DNA of 64,000 nucleotides from Simplicispira suum. Its GTDB lineage: Bacteria; Pseudomonadota; Gammaproteobacteria; Burkholderiales; Burkholderiaceae_C. This document shows positions 25,297 through 40,000 of the stretch, in pieces. Location of the stretch: positions 1,922,001-1,986,000 of the forward strand of contig NZ_CP027669.1 in assembly GCF_003008595.1 (NCBI RefSeq), read 5' to 3'. Below the pieces are notes generated by a model. The model saw nothing but the letters and a program-made list of their open reading frames with translations. It searched no databases and had not been told where the DNA came from. How positions within the stretch are numbered: the first letter of the stretch is position 1; every line of letters begins with the position of its first letter. The position numbers and the translations under genes are program-made.

Positions 25297-26763
25297 ATGT
25301 CCGACGTGCTACCGGTTCTGCGGGTGCTTGGCATGCTGGTCATGCTGTTCGCTCTGGCCATGGGAGTTCCCCTGGCGGTGTCTTTGCACCAGCAGGACGG
25401 CGTTTGGCAGGTATATCCGATTGCCATGGCAGTCGCCTTGGTGAGCGGCTCCGCGCTCACCTTCGGCCTGCGTCGTTACCAGCGCGAGCTGCTGCCACGC
25501 CATGGTGTCATGCTGGTGTCGCTTGCCTGGTCGCTGTTGCCGCTGGTGGCTTCGCTGCCGCTCACTTTGGCGTGTGGACTGGCAGGCCGGCCCATTTCGT
25601 TCACGCATGCGTACTTTGAGGCGGTCTCTGGCCTGACCACCACTGGCGCGACGATTTTCACCGGACTCGACGCGCTACCGGTTTCGGTGAATGTCTGGCG
25701 CACGCTGCTGCAATGGATTGGCGGCATGGGCATTCTGGTGCTGGCCGTGGCGGTGCTGCCCATGTTGGGTGTAGGCGGCAGCCAGCTCTTCAAGGCCGAA
25801 GCAGCCGGCCCGGTGCGCGATACCAAGCTCACCCCGCGCATGACCGGAACGGCCAAGGGGCTCTGGGGCGTGTACGGCACGTTTTCGCTCGCGTGCGTGC
25901 TCGCCTATTGGCTGGCCGGAATGGAGCCACTCGACGCTTTGATGCACATGTTCAGCACTGTGAGCTTGGGCGGGATGTCGTCCCACGATGCAAGTTTTGG
26001 CCATTTCCGCTCACCGCTGCTGGAATGGATCGCGGTGGGCTTCATGCTGCTTGCGAGCTGCAACTTTGCGCTGTACTTCATCGCCATGCGCAAAGGCCAC
26101 GTGCGCGAATTCATGAGTGACCCCGAGATGCGGGCTACGCTGGGAACGCTGGTCGGGGTGGGCCTGTTCATTGGCTTGCTGCTCTGGATCAAGGGCGTTT
26201 ACGCTCCCGTCGAGGCGCTGCGCCAGGGCTTGTTTCACACCATTTCAGTTGCTTCCACCACCGGCTACGCAAGCAGCGACTATCTGGGTTGGCCGGTGTT
26301 TGCGCCGGTGATGATGCTGATGCTCTCGGGCGTGGCCACCAGCGCCGGCTCCACAGGCGGTGGCATCAAGATGGTGCGCATGCTGATTCTGTTCAAGCAG
26401 GCGCAGCGCGAACTTACTCGTCTGGTGCACCCCAATGCTGTGCAACCGGTGCGTCTTGGTGGGCGGGTTGTCGGCAGCCCCATGATTTTCTCCGTACTGG
26501 CGTTCATGTTGGTGTACGCGGCCACGCTCATTCTTCTCAGCATGGTGTTGATGCTGACGGATCTGGACCCGGTGACGGCTTTTAGCGCGGTGATGGCGAG
26601 TCTGCACTGCATGGGGCCGGGCCTGGGCGCGGTTGGACCGACCTCGACCTACGCGGTGCTCACCGATTTCCAGGTGTGGGTCTGTACCCTGGCGATGGTG
26701 CTTGGGCGGCTGGAGATCCTGAGTTTCCTTGCCCTGCTGACGCCTGCCTTCTGGCGTCGCTGA
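25297..26763 (+). CDS. trkH: Trk potassium uptake channel TrkH
   Basis: 488 aa polytopic membrane protein with the four selectivity-filter repeats: VSGLTTTGATIFTGLDALP, STVSLGGMSS, SVASTTGYASSDY, and SLHCMGPGLGAVGPTSTY. It imports K+ together with TrkA, encoded just upstream in the same operon. A second K+ importer, Kup, lies 1.5 kb downstream. Confidence 0.95.
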   Translation: MSDVLPVLRVLGMLVMLFALAMGVPLAVSLHQQDGVWQVYPIAMAVALVSGSALTFGLRRYQRELLPRHGVMLVSLAWSLLPLVASLPLTLACGLAGRPISFTHAYFEAVSGLTTTGATIFTGLDALPVSVNVWRTLLQWIGGMGILVLAVAVLPMLGVGGSQLFKAEAAGPVRDTKLTPRMTGTAKGLWGVYGTFSLACVLAYWLAGMEPLDALMHMFSTVSLGGMSSHDASFGHFRSPLLEWIAVGFMLLASCNFALYFIAMRKGHVREFMSDPEMRATLGTLVGVGLFIGLLLWIKGVYAPVEALRQGLFHTISVASTTGYASSDYLGWPVFAPVMMLMLSGVATSAGSTGGGIKMVRMLILFKQAQRELTRLVHPNAVQPVRLGGRVVGSPMIFSVLAFMLVYAATLILLSMVLMLTDLDPVTAFSAVMASLHCMGPGLGAVGPTSTYAVLTDFQVWVCTLAMVLGRLEILSFLALLTPAFWRR

Positions 26764-26812
26764 GCGCTGGCTGCACTTCTACAATCGCCCGATCCCCTTT
26801 GCAAGGCTCCGC

Positions 26813-28108
26813 ATGGTTCCGCATCTCATCACCGCCCTTACGGGGCCCATCAACGAACTTGAGCAGCGCGTCATCGACTCGATGCCGGCGACGGAGCGCT
26901 GGTTTCGCCTGGAATGGATGGAGCACACGCCGCCGTTCTATACGTCGGTAGATATCCGCAATGCCGGCTTCAAGCTTGCGCCTGTGGACACCAACCTGTT
27001 TCCGGGTGGCTGGAACAACCTCACGCCTGAGATGCTCCCGCTGGCCGTGCAAGCCGCCATGGCGGCAATTGAAAAGATCTGCCCGGAAGCGCGCAACCTC
27101 CTCATCATTCCAGAGAACCACACGCGCAACAGTTTCTACCTGAGCAATCTGGCGCAGCTGCAGCGCATCTTCAATATGGCTGGGCTCAATGTCCGGATAG
27201 GTTCGGTGAGCCCGGACGTGAAGAAGTCCACGGTGATTGAGCTGCCTCACGGAGAGAGCCTGACGCTCGAACCCGTGGTGCGCACGCGGGGGCGCCTGGG
27301 CCTCAAGCACTTCGATCCTTGCACCATCTTGCTTAACAACGACCTGTCTGCTGGCGCGCCCGGTATTCTTGAAGATCTGCACCAGCAGTATCTGCTGCCG
27401 CCGCTGCACGCAGGCTGGACCGTGCGACGCAAGAGCACGCATTTTCGCAGCTACGAAGAAGTTGCCAAACGGTTTGGCAAGGTTCTTGGCATCGACCCCT
27501 GGCTGATCAATCCGCTGTTTGGCAAATGCAGCGACGTGGACTACAGCACGCAGCAGGGTCTGGACGCGGTGCAGGTCCAAGTGGATGCCGTCCTTGGCAA
27601 GGTGCGGCGCAAGTACAAGGAATACGGCATCAAGGAAAAGCCCTTTGTGGTTGTCAAGGCCGACAACGGCACCTACGGCATGGGCGTCATGACGGTGCGC
27701 GACCCCAAGGATCTGGAAGCGCTCAATCGCAAGACGCGCAACAAGCTGGCCGTGGTCAAGGATGGTCAGCTGGTGCACGACGTTATCGTTCAGGAAGGCG
27801 TGCTGACCCAGGAGCGCCTCAACGGCGCCGTGGCGGAACCCGTGGTCTACATGATGGATCGCTATGTCGTCGGGGGCTTCTACCGGATGCATCCGGACCG
27901 CGGCGTGGACGAAAACCTGAATGCGCCCGGAGCAGCCTTTGTCCCCTTGGCCTTTGACCAAAGCACGCACATGCCCCAATTGGGTGCGCGACCAGGCGCC
28001 AGCGCGCCCAACCGCTTCTATATGTACGGCGTGGTGGCCCGACTCGCCATGCTGGCTGCCAGCTACGAACTCGAAGCCACCAACCCGGATGCCGAAATCT
28101 ACGATTGA
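26813..28108 (+). CDS. gshA: glutamate-cysteine ligase
   Basis: 431 aa enzyme of the GshA type found in Acidithiobacillus and betaproteobacteria, different from the E. coli GshA fold. The start MVPHLITALTGPINELEQRV and the KPFVVVKADNGTYGMGVMTV block are diagnostic. First step of glutathione synthesis. TACAAT at 26780-26785 is a possible -10 box. gshB follows 3.5 kb downstream, separated by two transporter genes. Confidence 0.9.
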   Translation: MVPHLITALTGPINELEQRVIDSMPATERWFRLEWMEHTPPFYTSVDIRNAGFKLAPVDTNLFPGGWNNLTPEMLPLAVQAAMAAIEKICPEARNLLIIPENHTRNSFYLSNLAQLQRIFNMAGLNVRIGSVSPDVKKSTVIELPHGESLTLEPVVRTRGRLGLKHFDPCTILLNNDLSAGAPGILEDLHQQYLLPPLHAGWTVRRKSTHFRSYEEVAKRFGKVLGIDPWLINPLFGKCSDVDYSTQQGLDAVQVQVDAVLGKVRRKYKEYGIKEKPFVVVKADNGTYGMGVMTVRDPKDLEALNRKTRNKLAVVKDGQLVHDVIVQEGVLTQERLNGAVAEPVVYMMDRYVVGGFYRMHPDRGVDENLNAPGAAFVPLAFDQSTHMPQLGARPGASAPNRFYMYGVVARLAMLAASYELEATNPDAEIYD

Positions 28109-28258
28109 GCACTGCGTGGCGGCTTTGCAACAAATTGCAATCGAAGTAGAACGCGGCGCGATGGGCATGTTCGCATAACCGCAGTCCGGCGCAGAATGAC
28201 CGGCCCGATCTCCTGAGGTGGCGGGGCGCCTGAAAGCGCCTTTGCTGTCGCCCTGTTT

Positions 28259-30127
28259 GTGCAAAGCTCGAAATCTTCTCTATCGGCCCTGACCCTTGCC
28301 GCCATTGGCGTGGTGTATGGCGACATAGGCACCAGCGTCCTCTACGCCGTCAAAGAAGTTTTCGGCTCTGGCTATGTGCCTTTCACCCAGGACAACATCT
28401 ACGGCATCCTGTCGATTTTTTTCTGGACGCTGACCGTCATCGTCTCCCTGAAGTACGTGGTGCTGGTGCTGCGCGCGGACAACAACGGTGAAGGTGGCTT
28501 GGTAGCCATGCTGGCCCTGGCCTCGCAGGCGGTACTGGACAAGCCCCGATTGCGCCAGGTTTTGCTCGGCGTGGGTATCTTTGGAACCTCCTTGTTCTAT
28601 GGCGATGGCGTGATCACGCCGGCCATTTCGGTACTTTCGGCTGTGGAAGGCCTGGAAGTGGTCTCCACGCAGTTCACCGAGTACGTGATTCCATTGACCC
28701 TGTTGGTGTTGTTCTGCCTGTTTTTTGTGCAGAAGAGGGGCACCGGCGGCATTGGCAAGTTTTTTGGACCGATCACGCTGGTCTGGTTGCTGACCATTGC
28801 AGCATTGGGCGTTTCGCACATCCTTACCCATCCGGAGATCCTCTGGGCGCTCAGCCCGCACCATGCTTTGCGCTTCATCTTCGCCAATCCGGGAACCAGT
28901 TTCGTGATTCTGGGCGCGGTGGTGCTGTGCGTGACCGGTGCGGAGGCGCTGTATGCGGACCTGGGGCATTTTGGTAAATTGCCCATCCGCATTGCCTGGT
29001 TTGCCGTAGTCATGCCGGCACTGACGCTGAACTATTTCGGCCAGGGTGCCCTGCTCTTGGCGCATCCCGAAGCCGTCAAGAACCCGTTCTACATGATGGC
29101 GCCCGACTGGGCATTGGTGCCGCTGGTGTTGCTTGCCACCATGGCTACCGTTATCGCTTCTCAAGCATTGATTACCGGCGCCTTTAGCGTGACCAAGCAG
29201 GTGATTCAGCTCGGCTATCTGCCGCGACTCAACATCCAGCATACGAGCGTGCGAGACACTGGGCAGATTTACCTGCCGTTCGTCAATTGGGGCCTTTTTG
29301 TGGCCATCGTGCTGGCCGTGGTCCTGTTTCGCTCTTCCAGCAACCTCGCGTCGGCTTATGGCATCGCGGTGACGCTCGATATGCTGATCACGACGGTCTT
29401 GACGTTTTTTGTGCTTCGGTTCGGCTGGCACTACCCATTGGCCCTTTGCCTGGGTGCGACAAGCTTTTTCTTCGTTGTTGATCTGGCCTTCTTTACATCG
29501 AACCTGCTCAAGCTCTTTCAAGGTGGTTGGTTCCCGCTGATGATCGGCGGCATCGTCTTCACACTCATGACCACCTGGAAGGAGGGGCGCCGCCTGCTTA
29601 ACGAAAAACTGCGCAGCGATGCCATCGCCTTGCCTGATTTTCTCGAATCGGTGTTCATCAACCCGCCCACTCGCGTGGATGGAACGGCCGTGTTCTTGAG
29701 TGCAGAAGCCGGGACGGTCCCCAATGCGCTCCTGCACAATCTCAAGCACAACAAGGTGCTGCATAGCACCAATCTGTTCGTCACGGTCCATAACCACGAG
29801 GTACCTTGGATCGGCCTCGACGGGCGCCTGCAGGTGGATTCCCTGGGACACGACTGCTGGCAGGTGGTCATTCACTATGGATTCAAGAACGACCCCGACG
29901 TGCCCCGCGCCTTGCAGCTGCTGCGTGGGCGAGGTTGTGATTTGGAGCCAATGACGACCAGCTATTTCCTGTCGCGCGATACGGTCATTCCCACGATTGG
30001 CAGTGGCATGGCTCCCTGGCGTGAAAAGCTATTTGCGCAAATGCACCACAACGCGGGGGCCGCAGCGGATTTTCTGAATCTTCCCAACAACGCAGTGGTG
30101 GAGCTGGGCTCAAAAATCGAGATATGA
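28259..30127 (+). CDS. kup: low-affinity potassium transporter Kup
   Basis: 622 aa KUP/HAK family H+/K+ symporter with about twelve membrane segments in the first 440 residues and a cytoplasmic C-terminal domain. Hallmarks: [20 protein letters not shown] and [20 protein letters not shown]. The start is GTG at 28259; homology begins about ten residues later. The 150-bp gap before it shows no clear promoter. Redundant with trkAH nearby. Confidence 0.94.
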   Translation: MQSSKSSLSALTLAAIGVVYGDIGTSVLYAVKEVFGSGYVPFTQDNIYGILSIFFWTLTVIVSLKYVVLVLRADNNGEGGLVAMLALASQAVLDKPRLRQVLLGVGIFGTSLFYGDGVITPAISVLSAVEGLEVVSTQFTEYVIPLTLLVLFCLFFVQKRGTGGIGKFFGPITLVWLLTIAALGVSHILTHPEILWALSPHHALRFIFANPGTSFVILGAVVLCVTGAEALYADLGHFGKLPIRIAWFAVVMPALTLNYFGQGALLLAHPEAVKNPFYMMAPDWALVPLVLLATMATVIASQALITGAFSVTKQVIQLGYLPRLNIQHTSVRDTGQIYLPFVNWGLFVAIVLAVVLFRSSSNLASAYGIAVTLDMLITTVLTFFVLRFGWHYPLALCLGATSFFFVVDLAFFTSNLLKLFQGGWFPLMIGGIVFTLMTTWKEGRRLLNEKLRSDAIALPDFLESVFINPPTRVDGTAVFLSAEAGTVPNALLHNLKHNKVLHSTNLFVTVHNHEVPWIGLDGRLQVDSLGHDCWQVVIHYGFKNDPDVPRALQLLRGRGCDLEPMTTSYFLSRDTVIPTIGSGMAPWREKLFAQMHHNAGAAADFLNLPNNAVVELGSKIEI

Positions 30128-30323
30128 GGGCCGCAGCGCTGTTGCAGGGCCGACGCAGCTTTGTCCTGATTCGCCGCCATCGGGCCTGTGCTCGCTGAGC
30201 GGATACGGGTGACACGCATCACGTCATCGGTACGGAAGACCGAGCGTGTTGGATGGCATGCCATACGGACCGAAAATCCTCGCGCAATAGGGCGACCCTG
30301 TCACGCTGATCTCGACAGGCAAA

Positions 30324-31523
30324 ATGCCTGCCATGCAATTCTTCAAAGACCTTAGCCTTTCGGCTGTCAGTGCGGGTTTTGTTGCCGTGCTTGTCGGTTT
30401 TACCAGTTCCGTCGCGATCGTTTTTCAGGCAGCGCAGTCCTTTCATGCAACGCCTGCAGAAATTACTTCGTGGATGTGGGCGCTGGGCTTGGGCATGGGC
30501 CTGTGCTCCTTGCTGCCATCACTGGTACTGCGCAAACCCGTCATGATCGCGTGGTCTACACCTGGCGCGGCCGTATTGGCCACTGCTGGCGCTACGGGCC
30601 AGTTTGACATGGCGCAGGCAGTGGGTGCTTTCGTAGCGTGTGCCGCGCTCATCACGCTGGTCGGCCTGACAGGCTGGTTCGAGCGCGTGATGAATCGCAT
30701 CCCAGCCGAAATTGCGGCGGGACTGCTCGCCGGCGTGCTGGCGCGCTTTGGTATGGATGCTTTTGCTGCGGCCCAAACCGCTTTGCCACTCATTCTTGTA
30801 ATGCTGGGTGTCTACTTGCTCTCGCGCCGCGCCGCTCCCCGCTACGCCGTCGTGGCGACTCTGGGCGCAGGCATCGCCTACGCGGCGCTGGCCGGTCAAA
30901 TGCAGTGGTCATCTGTCACCTGGGAACTCGCCGTACCTCAATTTACGGCGCCGCGATTCGAGTGGAGCGCGATCGTCAGCTTGGCGTTGCCCTTGTTTGT
31001 TGTCACGATGGCATCGCAAAATCTTCCGGGGGTCGCCGTGATTCGTGCGTCTGGCTATCAGCTTCCCGTGTCCCGTCTCATCACACTGACGGGTGTAGCG
31101 ACGCTTGTATTGGCCCCATTTGGTGCTTTCGCGCTGAACTTCAGTGCCATCACTGCGGCCATCTGCATGGGTCCGCAGGCCCATGCAGATCCTTCCCGGC
31201 GCTACACCGCTGCAGCTGCCTGTGGGGTGTTCTACGTGCTTATCGGTATCTTTGGTGCCGTAGTGACAGGATTACTGACCGCATTCCCGCGCGAACTTGT
31301 TGTCGCCATCGCCGGCTTGGCGCTCCTGGGAACCATCGGAGCAGGCCTCGCCAGTGCCCTGCGGGACGAGGGTCACCGGGAAGCCGCATTGATTACCTTC
31401 TTGGTGACGCTGAGCGGAGTCGTCATTGCCGGCATCGGCTCAGCATTCTGGGGGGTGGTGGCAGGCAGTGTGGCATTGTTTGTGCAACAGTACGCCAACA
31501 GCCCCACTCGGGAAGAATCCTGA
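30324..31523 (+). CDS. BenE family membrane transporter
   Basis: 399 aa with about eleven to twelve hydrophobic segments. FKDLSLSAVSAGFVAVLVGF, RKPVMIAWSTPGAAVLAT and GFERVMNRIP-like blocks match the benzoate:H+ symporter (BenE/YdcO) family. No benzoate catabolism gene is near, so the substrate is open. The ATG at 30324 or 30333 could be used. It is between kup and gshB. Confidence 0.85.
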   Translation: MPAMQFFKDLSLSAVSAGFVAVLVGFTSSVAIVFQAAQSFHATPAEITSWMWALGLGMGLCSLLPSLVLRKPVMIAWSTPGAAVLATAGATGQFDMAQAVGAFVACAALITLVGLTGWFERVMNRIPAEIAAGLLAGVLARFGMDAFAAAQTALPLILVMLGVYLLSRRAAPRYAVVATLGAGIAYAALAGQMQWSSVTWELAVPQFTAPRFEWSAIVSLALPLFVVTMASQNLPGVAVIRASGYQLPVSRLITLTGVATLVLAPFGAFALNFSAITAAICMGPQAHADPSRRYTAAAACGVFYVLIGIFGAVVTGLLTAFPRELVVAIAGLALLGTIGAGLASALRDEGHREAALITFLVTLSGVVIAGIGSAFWGVVAGSVALFVQQYANSPTREES

Positions 31524-31567
31524 GCGGGAGTTTCCGCCCATTTTTCACCGATTTTTTGCCCCACCCC

Positions 31568-32512
31568 ATGCACTATTTGTTTGTCGCCGATCCGCTCGAA
31601 GCCTTCAACCCCAAGAAGGACACCACCTTCGCCATGATGCGCGAAGCGGTGCGACGCGGGCATACCCTAGCGGCTTGCGAGCCCGCAGATTTGCACTGGG
31701 AGTTGGGCGGAAAAGTGCAGGCACGAGTCCGCCAAATCACCCTGACGGGCCGCGCTGCAGACTGGTTTGAGGAAACCGGAACGGACGTTGCCACGTTGGC
31801 GGATTTTGGGGTGGTCTTGATGCGAAAAGATCCGCCATTTGACAGCGAGTACTTCTATTCCACCCACCTTCTCGAGCAGGCCGAGCGGGAGGGCGCGCGC
31901 GTCTACAACAAGCCCCGTGCGTTGCGCGATCACCCGGAAAAACTGGCCATCCTTGAGTTCCCGGAATTCATTGGCCCGACGCTGGTGACGCGCAATGCGG
32001 CAGATATCCGGAAATTTCATTCGGAGCACCACGACATCATTCTTAAGCCCTTGGACGGAATGGGGGGCATGGGAATCTTTCGCGTTGGTCCCGATGCGAT
32101 GAATTTGGGCAGCATTTCCGAAACGCTCAATCGCGGAGGGGCCCAGAGTGTGATGGTGCAAAAATTTCTTCCTGAGATTGCAGAGGGCGACAAGCGCATC
32201 TTGATCATTGACGGCGAGCCTGTGCCGTTCTGCCTGGCGCGCATTCCCCAAGGCAGCGAGGTTCGCGGCAACTTGGCTGCTGGAGGCAAGGGTGTCGCCC
32301 GCCCACTAAGCCAGCGCGACTGGGAGATAGGCAAGGCGCTAGGGCCGATCCTTGCTGGACGTGGACTCTTGCTGACCGGTATCGATGTCATTGGAGACTG
32401 CGTCACCGAAATCAATGTCACCAGCCCCACCTGCTTTCAGGAAATTCAGCAGCAAACGGGTTGTGACGTGGCTTCCATTTACCAGGACGCACTCGATCGC
32501 CTGTTGGGCTGA
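31568..32512 (+). CDS. gshB: glutathione synthetase
   Basis: 314 aa ATP-grasp enzyme. Starts MHYLFVADPLEAFNPKKDTT; the ATP-grasp motifs DIILKPLDGMGGMGIFRVG and the C-terminal INVTSPTCFQEI are typical of bacterial GshB. It adds glycine to gamma-glutamylcysteine. It is the last gene before the rRNA operon; a weak CGGCAG/CTGCCG hairpin at 32520-32537 follows, but without a T-run. Confidence 0.95.
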   Translation: MHYLFVADPLEAFNPKKDTTFAMMREAVRRGHTLAACEPADLHWELGGKVQARVRQITLTGRAADWFEETGTDVATLADFGVVLMRKDPPFDSEYFYSTHLLEQAEREGARVYNKPRALRDHPEKLAILEFPEFIGPTLVTRNAADIRKFHSEHHDIILKPLDGMGGMGIFRVGPDAMNLGSISETLNRGGAQSVMVQKFLPEIAEGDKRILIIDGEPVPFCLARIPQGSEVRGNLAAGGKGVARPLSQRDWEIGKALGPILAGRGLLLTGIDVIGDCVTEINVTSPTCFQEIQQQTGCDVASIYQDALDRLLG

Positions 32513-32972
32513 GCGCTAGCGGCAGCGCCTGCTGCCGACGCAAAAATTTCCTCTGATTTGATCATTCCTATCGAAAACCCGTACTACAATGCGAGGCTCA
32601 GCTGGATGTGGTGAAGATCTGAAGGGGTCTAGTCGGTGCGGCTGTGGTGGTGGGGAGGTATGGAGGCGGATTGGGGTTGGCGAAAAATTCTTTCGTTGAC
32701 TTTGACAGGAGCCAAGAAATCCTGCTATAATTCAAGGCTTCGCTGATCGCAGCGGGGCAGGCTGGCAAGAAGGGGTTAAGACTCTCGGATGCTGGCGCGG
32801 AACATTAAAAACATACAGCCGATAAGCGTGGGCGTTTGAGGCATTAGGCCTAAAGTTCTTTGGAACAAAAGAAGTCTTCATTGGCTTCGCAAACGCTCAT
32901 GAGAGAGAAGTGAAGTTCACTTCAATTCTTAATTTTGAGTGTGCCTCGAGAGAGGCAAAAAAACACAAGATC
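32513..32972 (+). promoter_or_regulatory. rRNA operon promoter and leader
   Basis: The gap holds a strong sigma-70 promoter: TTGACA at 32702-32707, an 18-bp spacer and TATAAT at 32726-32731, preceded by an A/T-rich UP-like stretch (GAAAAATTCTTT, 32682-32693). Transcription should begin near 32738 and give a leader of about 235 nt. A weaker upstream TACAAT at 32585-32590 with no good -35 might be a second promoter. No open reading frame of note. Confidence 0.85.
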
Positions 32973-34507
<1,535 letters not shown>

Positions 34508-34616
34508 CTGGAAAACTGGCCAAAGGCCTTGAACGTCCACACTTATCGGTTGTTGGAAGAAGTCGCTGGAGTGGCGCGCAGCGACAGTTGCGCGGTGCTT
34601 TGACAGAGGCCGACTT

Positions 34617-34693
34617 GGGTCTGTAGCTCAGTTGGTTAGAGCACCGTCTTGATAAGGCGGGGGTCGGTGGTTCGAGACCACCCAGACCCACCA
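34617..34693 (+). tRNA. tRNA-Ile (GAT anticodon)
   Basis: 77 nt in the 16S-23S spacer. Acceptor stem GGGTCTG/CAGACCC, discriminator A and encoded CCA; anticodon loop CTTGATAAGG gives GAT; T-loop GGTTCGAGACC. Confidence 0.97.
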
Positions 34694-34744
34694 AGTGCTG
34701 CAGGCCTGGTCAGTCAGAAGCGATACGACAATAATGCGATTCCT

Positions 34745-34820
34745 GGGGGATTAGCTCAGCTGGGAGAGCACCTGCTTTGCAAGCAGGGGGTCGTCGGTTC
34801 GATCCCGTCATCCTCCACCA
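34745..34820 (+). tRNA. tRNA-Ala (TGC anticodon)
   Basis: 76 nt, 51 nt after tRNA-Ile. Acceptor stem GGGGGAT/ATCCTCC (one G-T), discriminator A, encoded CCA; anticodon stem-loop CCTGCTTTGCAAGCAGG gives TGC. Confidence 0.97.
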
Positions 34821-35176
34821 ACCAAAAACGAATCGGGCATTCAACACCAAAGCGGCTTTGCGAAAGGCTGCTTTGTTGTTGATCGATATTGATCGATCAA
34901 TCGGCTGTTCTTTAAAAATTCATAGAGTCGAATCAGAGTTGTCGACGGAAAGTATCGCAAGATGCACCGTGCCGTCGGCAACAAGAATTTTTGATTGCGT
35001 CAAAACGAATATTCAAACTTTGGTTTAGAAATAAATCTGGGTTAGAAATTCAAATGTAATTACGATGAGAGCTCGAAAGAGCTGGAGTCGATTACGGCAT
35101 AACGCGCAAGGTGAAAGACCTTGCAAGTCAGGCGCTGTGATGGAGATAACTTCGCAAGGAGTTGTCAAAGTTATAG
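34821..35176 (+). promoter_or_regulatory. second internal spacer with hairpin and boxA
   Basis: 356-bp spacer before 23S. TTGATCGAT-ATTG-ATCGATCAA (34879-34900) is a perfect 9-bp hairpin, directly followed by a boxA-like TGTTCTTTAAAA (34906-34917), the usual order of NusB/S10 antitermination signals. The rest should carry the RNase III stem of pre-23S. No gene seen. Confidence 0.65.
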
Positions 35177-38057
<2,881 letters not shown>

Positions 38058-38201
38058 TATAACTTTGATAAAATCCGATTCACATCGGGTCCATCAGAGC
38101 TGATTTGTTATGCCAACAGACGCAAACCAAAAATTCCCCTGATTCCATACTCTATGAATTCGCCTTGTTGAACACATCAGTTCAGCAAAGCTCAAAAGTT
38201 A

Positions 38202-38316
38202 TGCCTGACGACCATAGCAAGTTGGTCCCACTCCTTCCCATCCCGAACAGGACAGTGAAACGACTTCGCGCCAATGATAGTGCGGGTTCCCGTGTGAAAG
38301 TAGGTCATCGTCAGGC
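38202..38316 (+). rRNA. rrf: 5S ribosomal RNA
   Basis: About 115 nt. TGCCTGACGACCATAGCAAG at the 5' end pairs with the CGTCAGGC end; CCCATCCCGAACAGGACAGT is the conserved loop region. Confidence 0.95.
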
Positions 38317-38334
38317 TCTTACAGCCCTGCCACA

Positions 38335-38366
38335 CCCCCTTGAATCCCTCAGGTTCAAGGGGGTTT
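38335..38366 (+). terminator. rRNA operon terminator
   Basis: CCCCCTTGAA, loop TCCCTCAGG, TTCAAGGGGG, a perfect 10-bp stem followed by TTTCGGCTTTT. The remaining 230 bp to rsmI contain nothing I can identify. Confidence 0.88.
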
Positions 38367-38595
38367 CGGCTTTTGCAGAACACAAAAATCACCCTCCGTT
38401 TGCACTACGCAGAAAATCATCGCGTACGTTAATGAACACCAATGACCAACCGTCTCGCCATAATGTCAGTTCTGGGGGCGCATAGCGCTGTTCGCATTAC
38501 AGGTGAGCGTCCGAGCAGCTAGCAAGCCCGATAATCAAGCGGCTTTTCAGACGATAACAAGCGATCAACTGCCGCTTCCAGCGTCAACCCTCTGG

Positions 38596-39519
38596 CTAAA
38601 TTTTGTCCGCATCCCGTCGGAGGGCAAGCGCCTGGTCATACAAAGCGTTGCGCGACGCGCCTGTAATGTCGGCCGTAATCCGTACAGCTGTTTTCAATGG
38701 GAGTACTGGCAGGAGTTTTTGCAGCAAGACAGCAGGTAAATCAACATCCTTTTCAACGCTAGCAGGATGCAGAATCACCACAAATTCACCGCGTGAGCGG
38801 TTGCTATCGGCGGCCAGCCAAGGAGGCAGTTGATCAGCGGGCTGACTCGTCACGCTTTCAAACTGTTTGGTCAACTCCCTGGCGAGAGTCACACGGCGCT
38901 GGCCCAGAACGGCCAGCGCCTGTGCCAGGTCCGCTATCCGATGGGGGGCTTCCAGTAGTACAACGCAGCGCGACTCGCGGCTAAGTTGTTCGACGGCCGC
39001 GCTACGTTCACCGGATTTGATCGGTAGAAAGCCCGCAAAGACGAATCCGGTCCCGGCGCCGTGCGCTTCAATCGCTCCGGCCACGCTGAGTGCCGCAGTC
39101 ACGCTGCTCACTCCAGGAACAGCCACTACACGCATCGCAGCGGCATGTACTGCTGCGGCCAACCGCGTGCCAGGGTCGCTGATGCCGGGCGTTCCAGCGT
39201 CGCTTACGTAAGCAACCCGCCGGCCCTGCTGCAAGTGCGCGAGGACGGCTTGCGCGCCTTCATGCTCGTTATGTTGGTGCACCGCAAGCAGCTGCGAGCC
39301 GCCTTTTTCGATACCGTAGCTGCGCAGCAGGCCTTGCGTGTGGCGGGTGTCTTCGCAGGCAACGCAATCGACAAGTTGCAGCACATGCAATGCGCGCAAA
39401 CTGATATCAGCCAAATTTCCGATGGGCGTGGCCACCACGTACAGAGCGCCATGCGGATAATGCTGCGTGGAGGCGACGTCGCTGGCGGCGCGCAAAGCAG
39501 AAGCGAAAGAGGCGTTCAA
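38596..39519 (-). CDS. rsmI: 16S rRNA (cytidine(1402)-2'-O)-methyltransferase
   Basis: 307 aa. SAM-dependent tetrapyrrole-methylase fold with GALYVVATPIGNLADISLRA, CEDTRHTQGLL and YVSDAGTPGISDPG, all RsmI hallmarks. The start is taken as TTG at 39519, the only start codon near the beginning of homology. It shares its first base with the ATG of the divergent yraN, so the two start regions overlap. Order matches the E. coli rsmI-(lpoA)-yraN-diaA-dolP cluster, without lpoA. Confidence 0.92.
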   Translation of the reverse strand: MNASFASALRAASDVASTQHYPHGALYVVATPIGNLADISLRALHVLQLVDCVACEDTRHTQGLLRSYGIEKGGSQLLAVHQHNEHEGAQAVLAHLQQGRRVAYVSDAGTPGISDPGTRLAAAVHAAAMRVVAVPGVSSVTAALSVAGAIEAHGAGTGFVFAGFLPIKSGERSAAVEQLSRESRCVVLLEAPHRIADLAQALAVLGQRRVTLARELTKQFESVTSQPADQLPPWLAADSNRSRGEFVVILHPASVEKDVDLPAVLLQKLLPVLPLKTAVRITADITGASRNALYDQALALRRDADKI

Positions 39520-39914
39520 TGGGGTTCCTTCGGAAAATGGCGCACGCTGCAACTGCAACGCAGACAACCCGGCAACAAGGCAATGAAGCCGAGGATTGGG
39601 CGCTTGCCCATCTGCAGGCAGCCGGTCTGCGATTGCTGGAGCGCAATTATCGAACGCCGGGGCGAGGCGGCGGCGAAATCGATCTGATCCTGCGCGACTG
39701 CGATGGAACCTTGGTGTTTGTCGAGGTCCGCCGCCGCGGGACCGCGGCGTTCGGCGGCGCCGGCGCGAGCATCCAGCCTGCCAAGCAGCGTCGCATCGTG
39801 TTTGCCGCACGCCACTATTTGCTGGCACTGCGGTCCCCGCCGCCTTGCCGCTTTGATGTTGTGCTGGTGCAAGACGGCATTGAATGGCTTCAAGGCGCCT
39901 TTGACGCGGGCTGA
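39519..39914 (+). CDS. yraN: YraN family nuclease-like protein (UPF0102)
   Basis: 131 aa. GNEAEDWALAHLQAAGLRLL, GGGEIDLILRD and LVFVEVRRR give the restriction-endonuclease-like core (E, D, ExR motifs). The role is unknown; the family resembles Holliday-junction resolvase folds. Starts at 39519 or MAHAATA at 39537; the second avoids overlap with rsmI. Confidence 0.88.
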   Translation: MGFLRKMAHAATATQTTRQQGNEAEDWALAHLQAAGLRLLERNYRTPGRGGGEIDLILRDCDGTLVFVEVRRRGTAAFGGAGASIQPAKQRRIVFAARHYLLALRSPPPCRFDVVLVQDGIEWLQGAFDAG

Positions 39915-40000
39915 CCTCGCAAGCACAAATGCGTACTTGTTGCTACAAAAGCTGTAACAACGCGGGGTTATCATTCGGGCTTTGGCGCCTTTTTGTCCTC

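Noticed and set aside
28225..28240. GGCGC...GCGCC hairpin before kup
   Set aside because: Only five pairs and a short T-run; not convincing as a terminator or riboswitch.
32520..32537. CGGCAG/CTGCCG hairpin after gshB
   Set aside because: Weak stem and no T-run; not called as a terminator.
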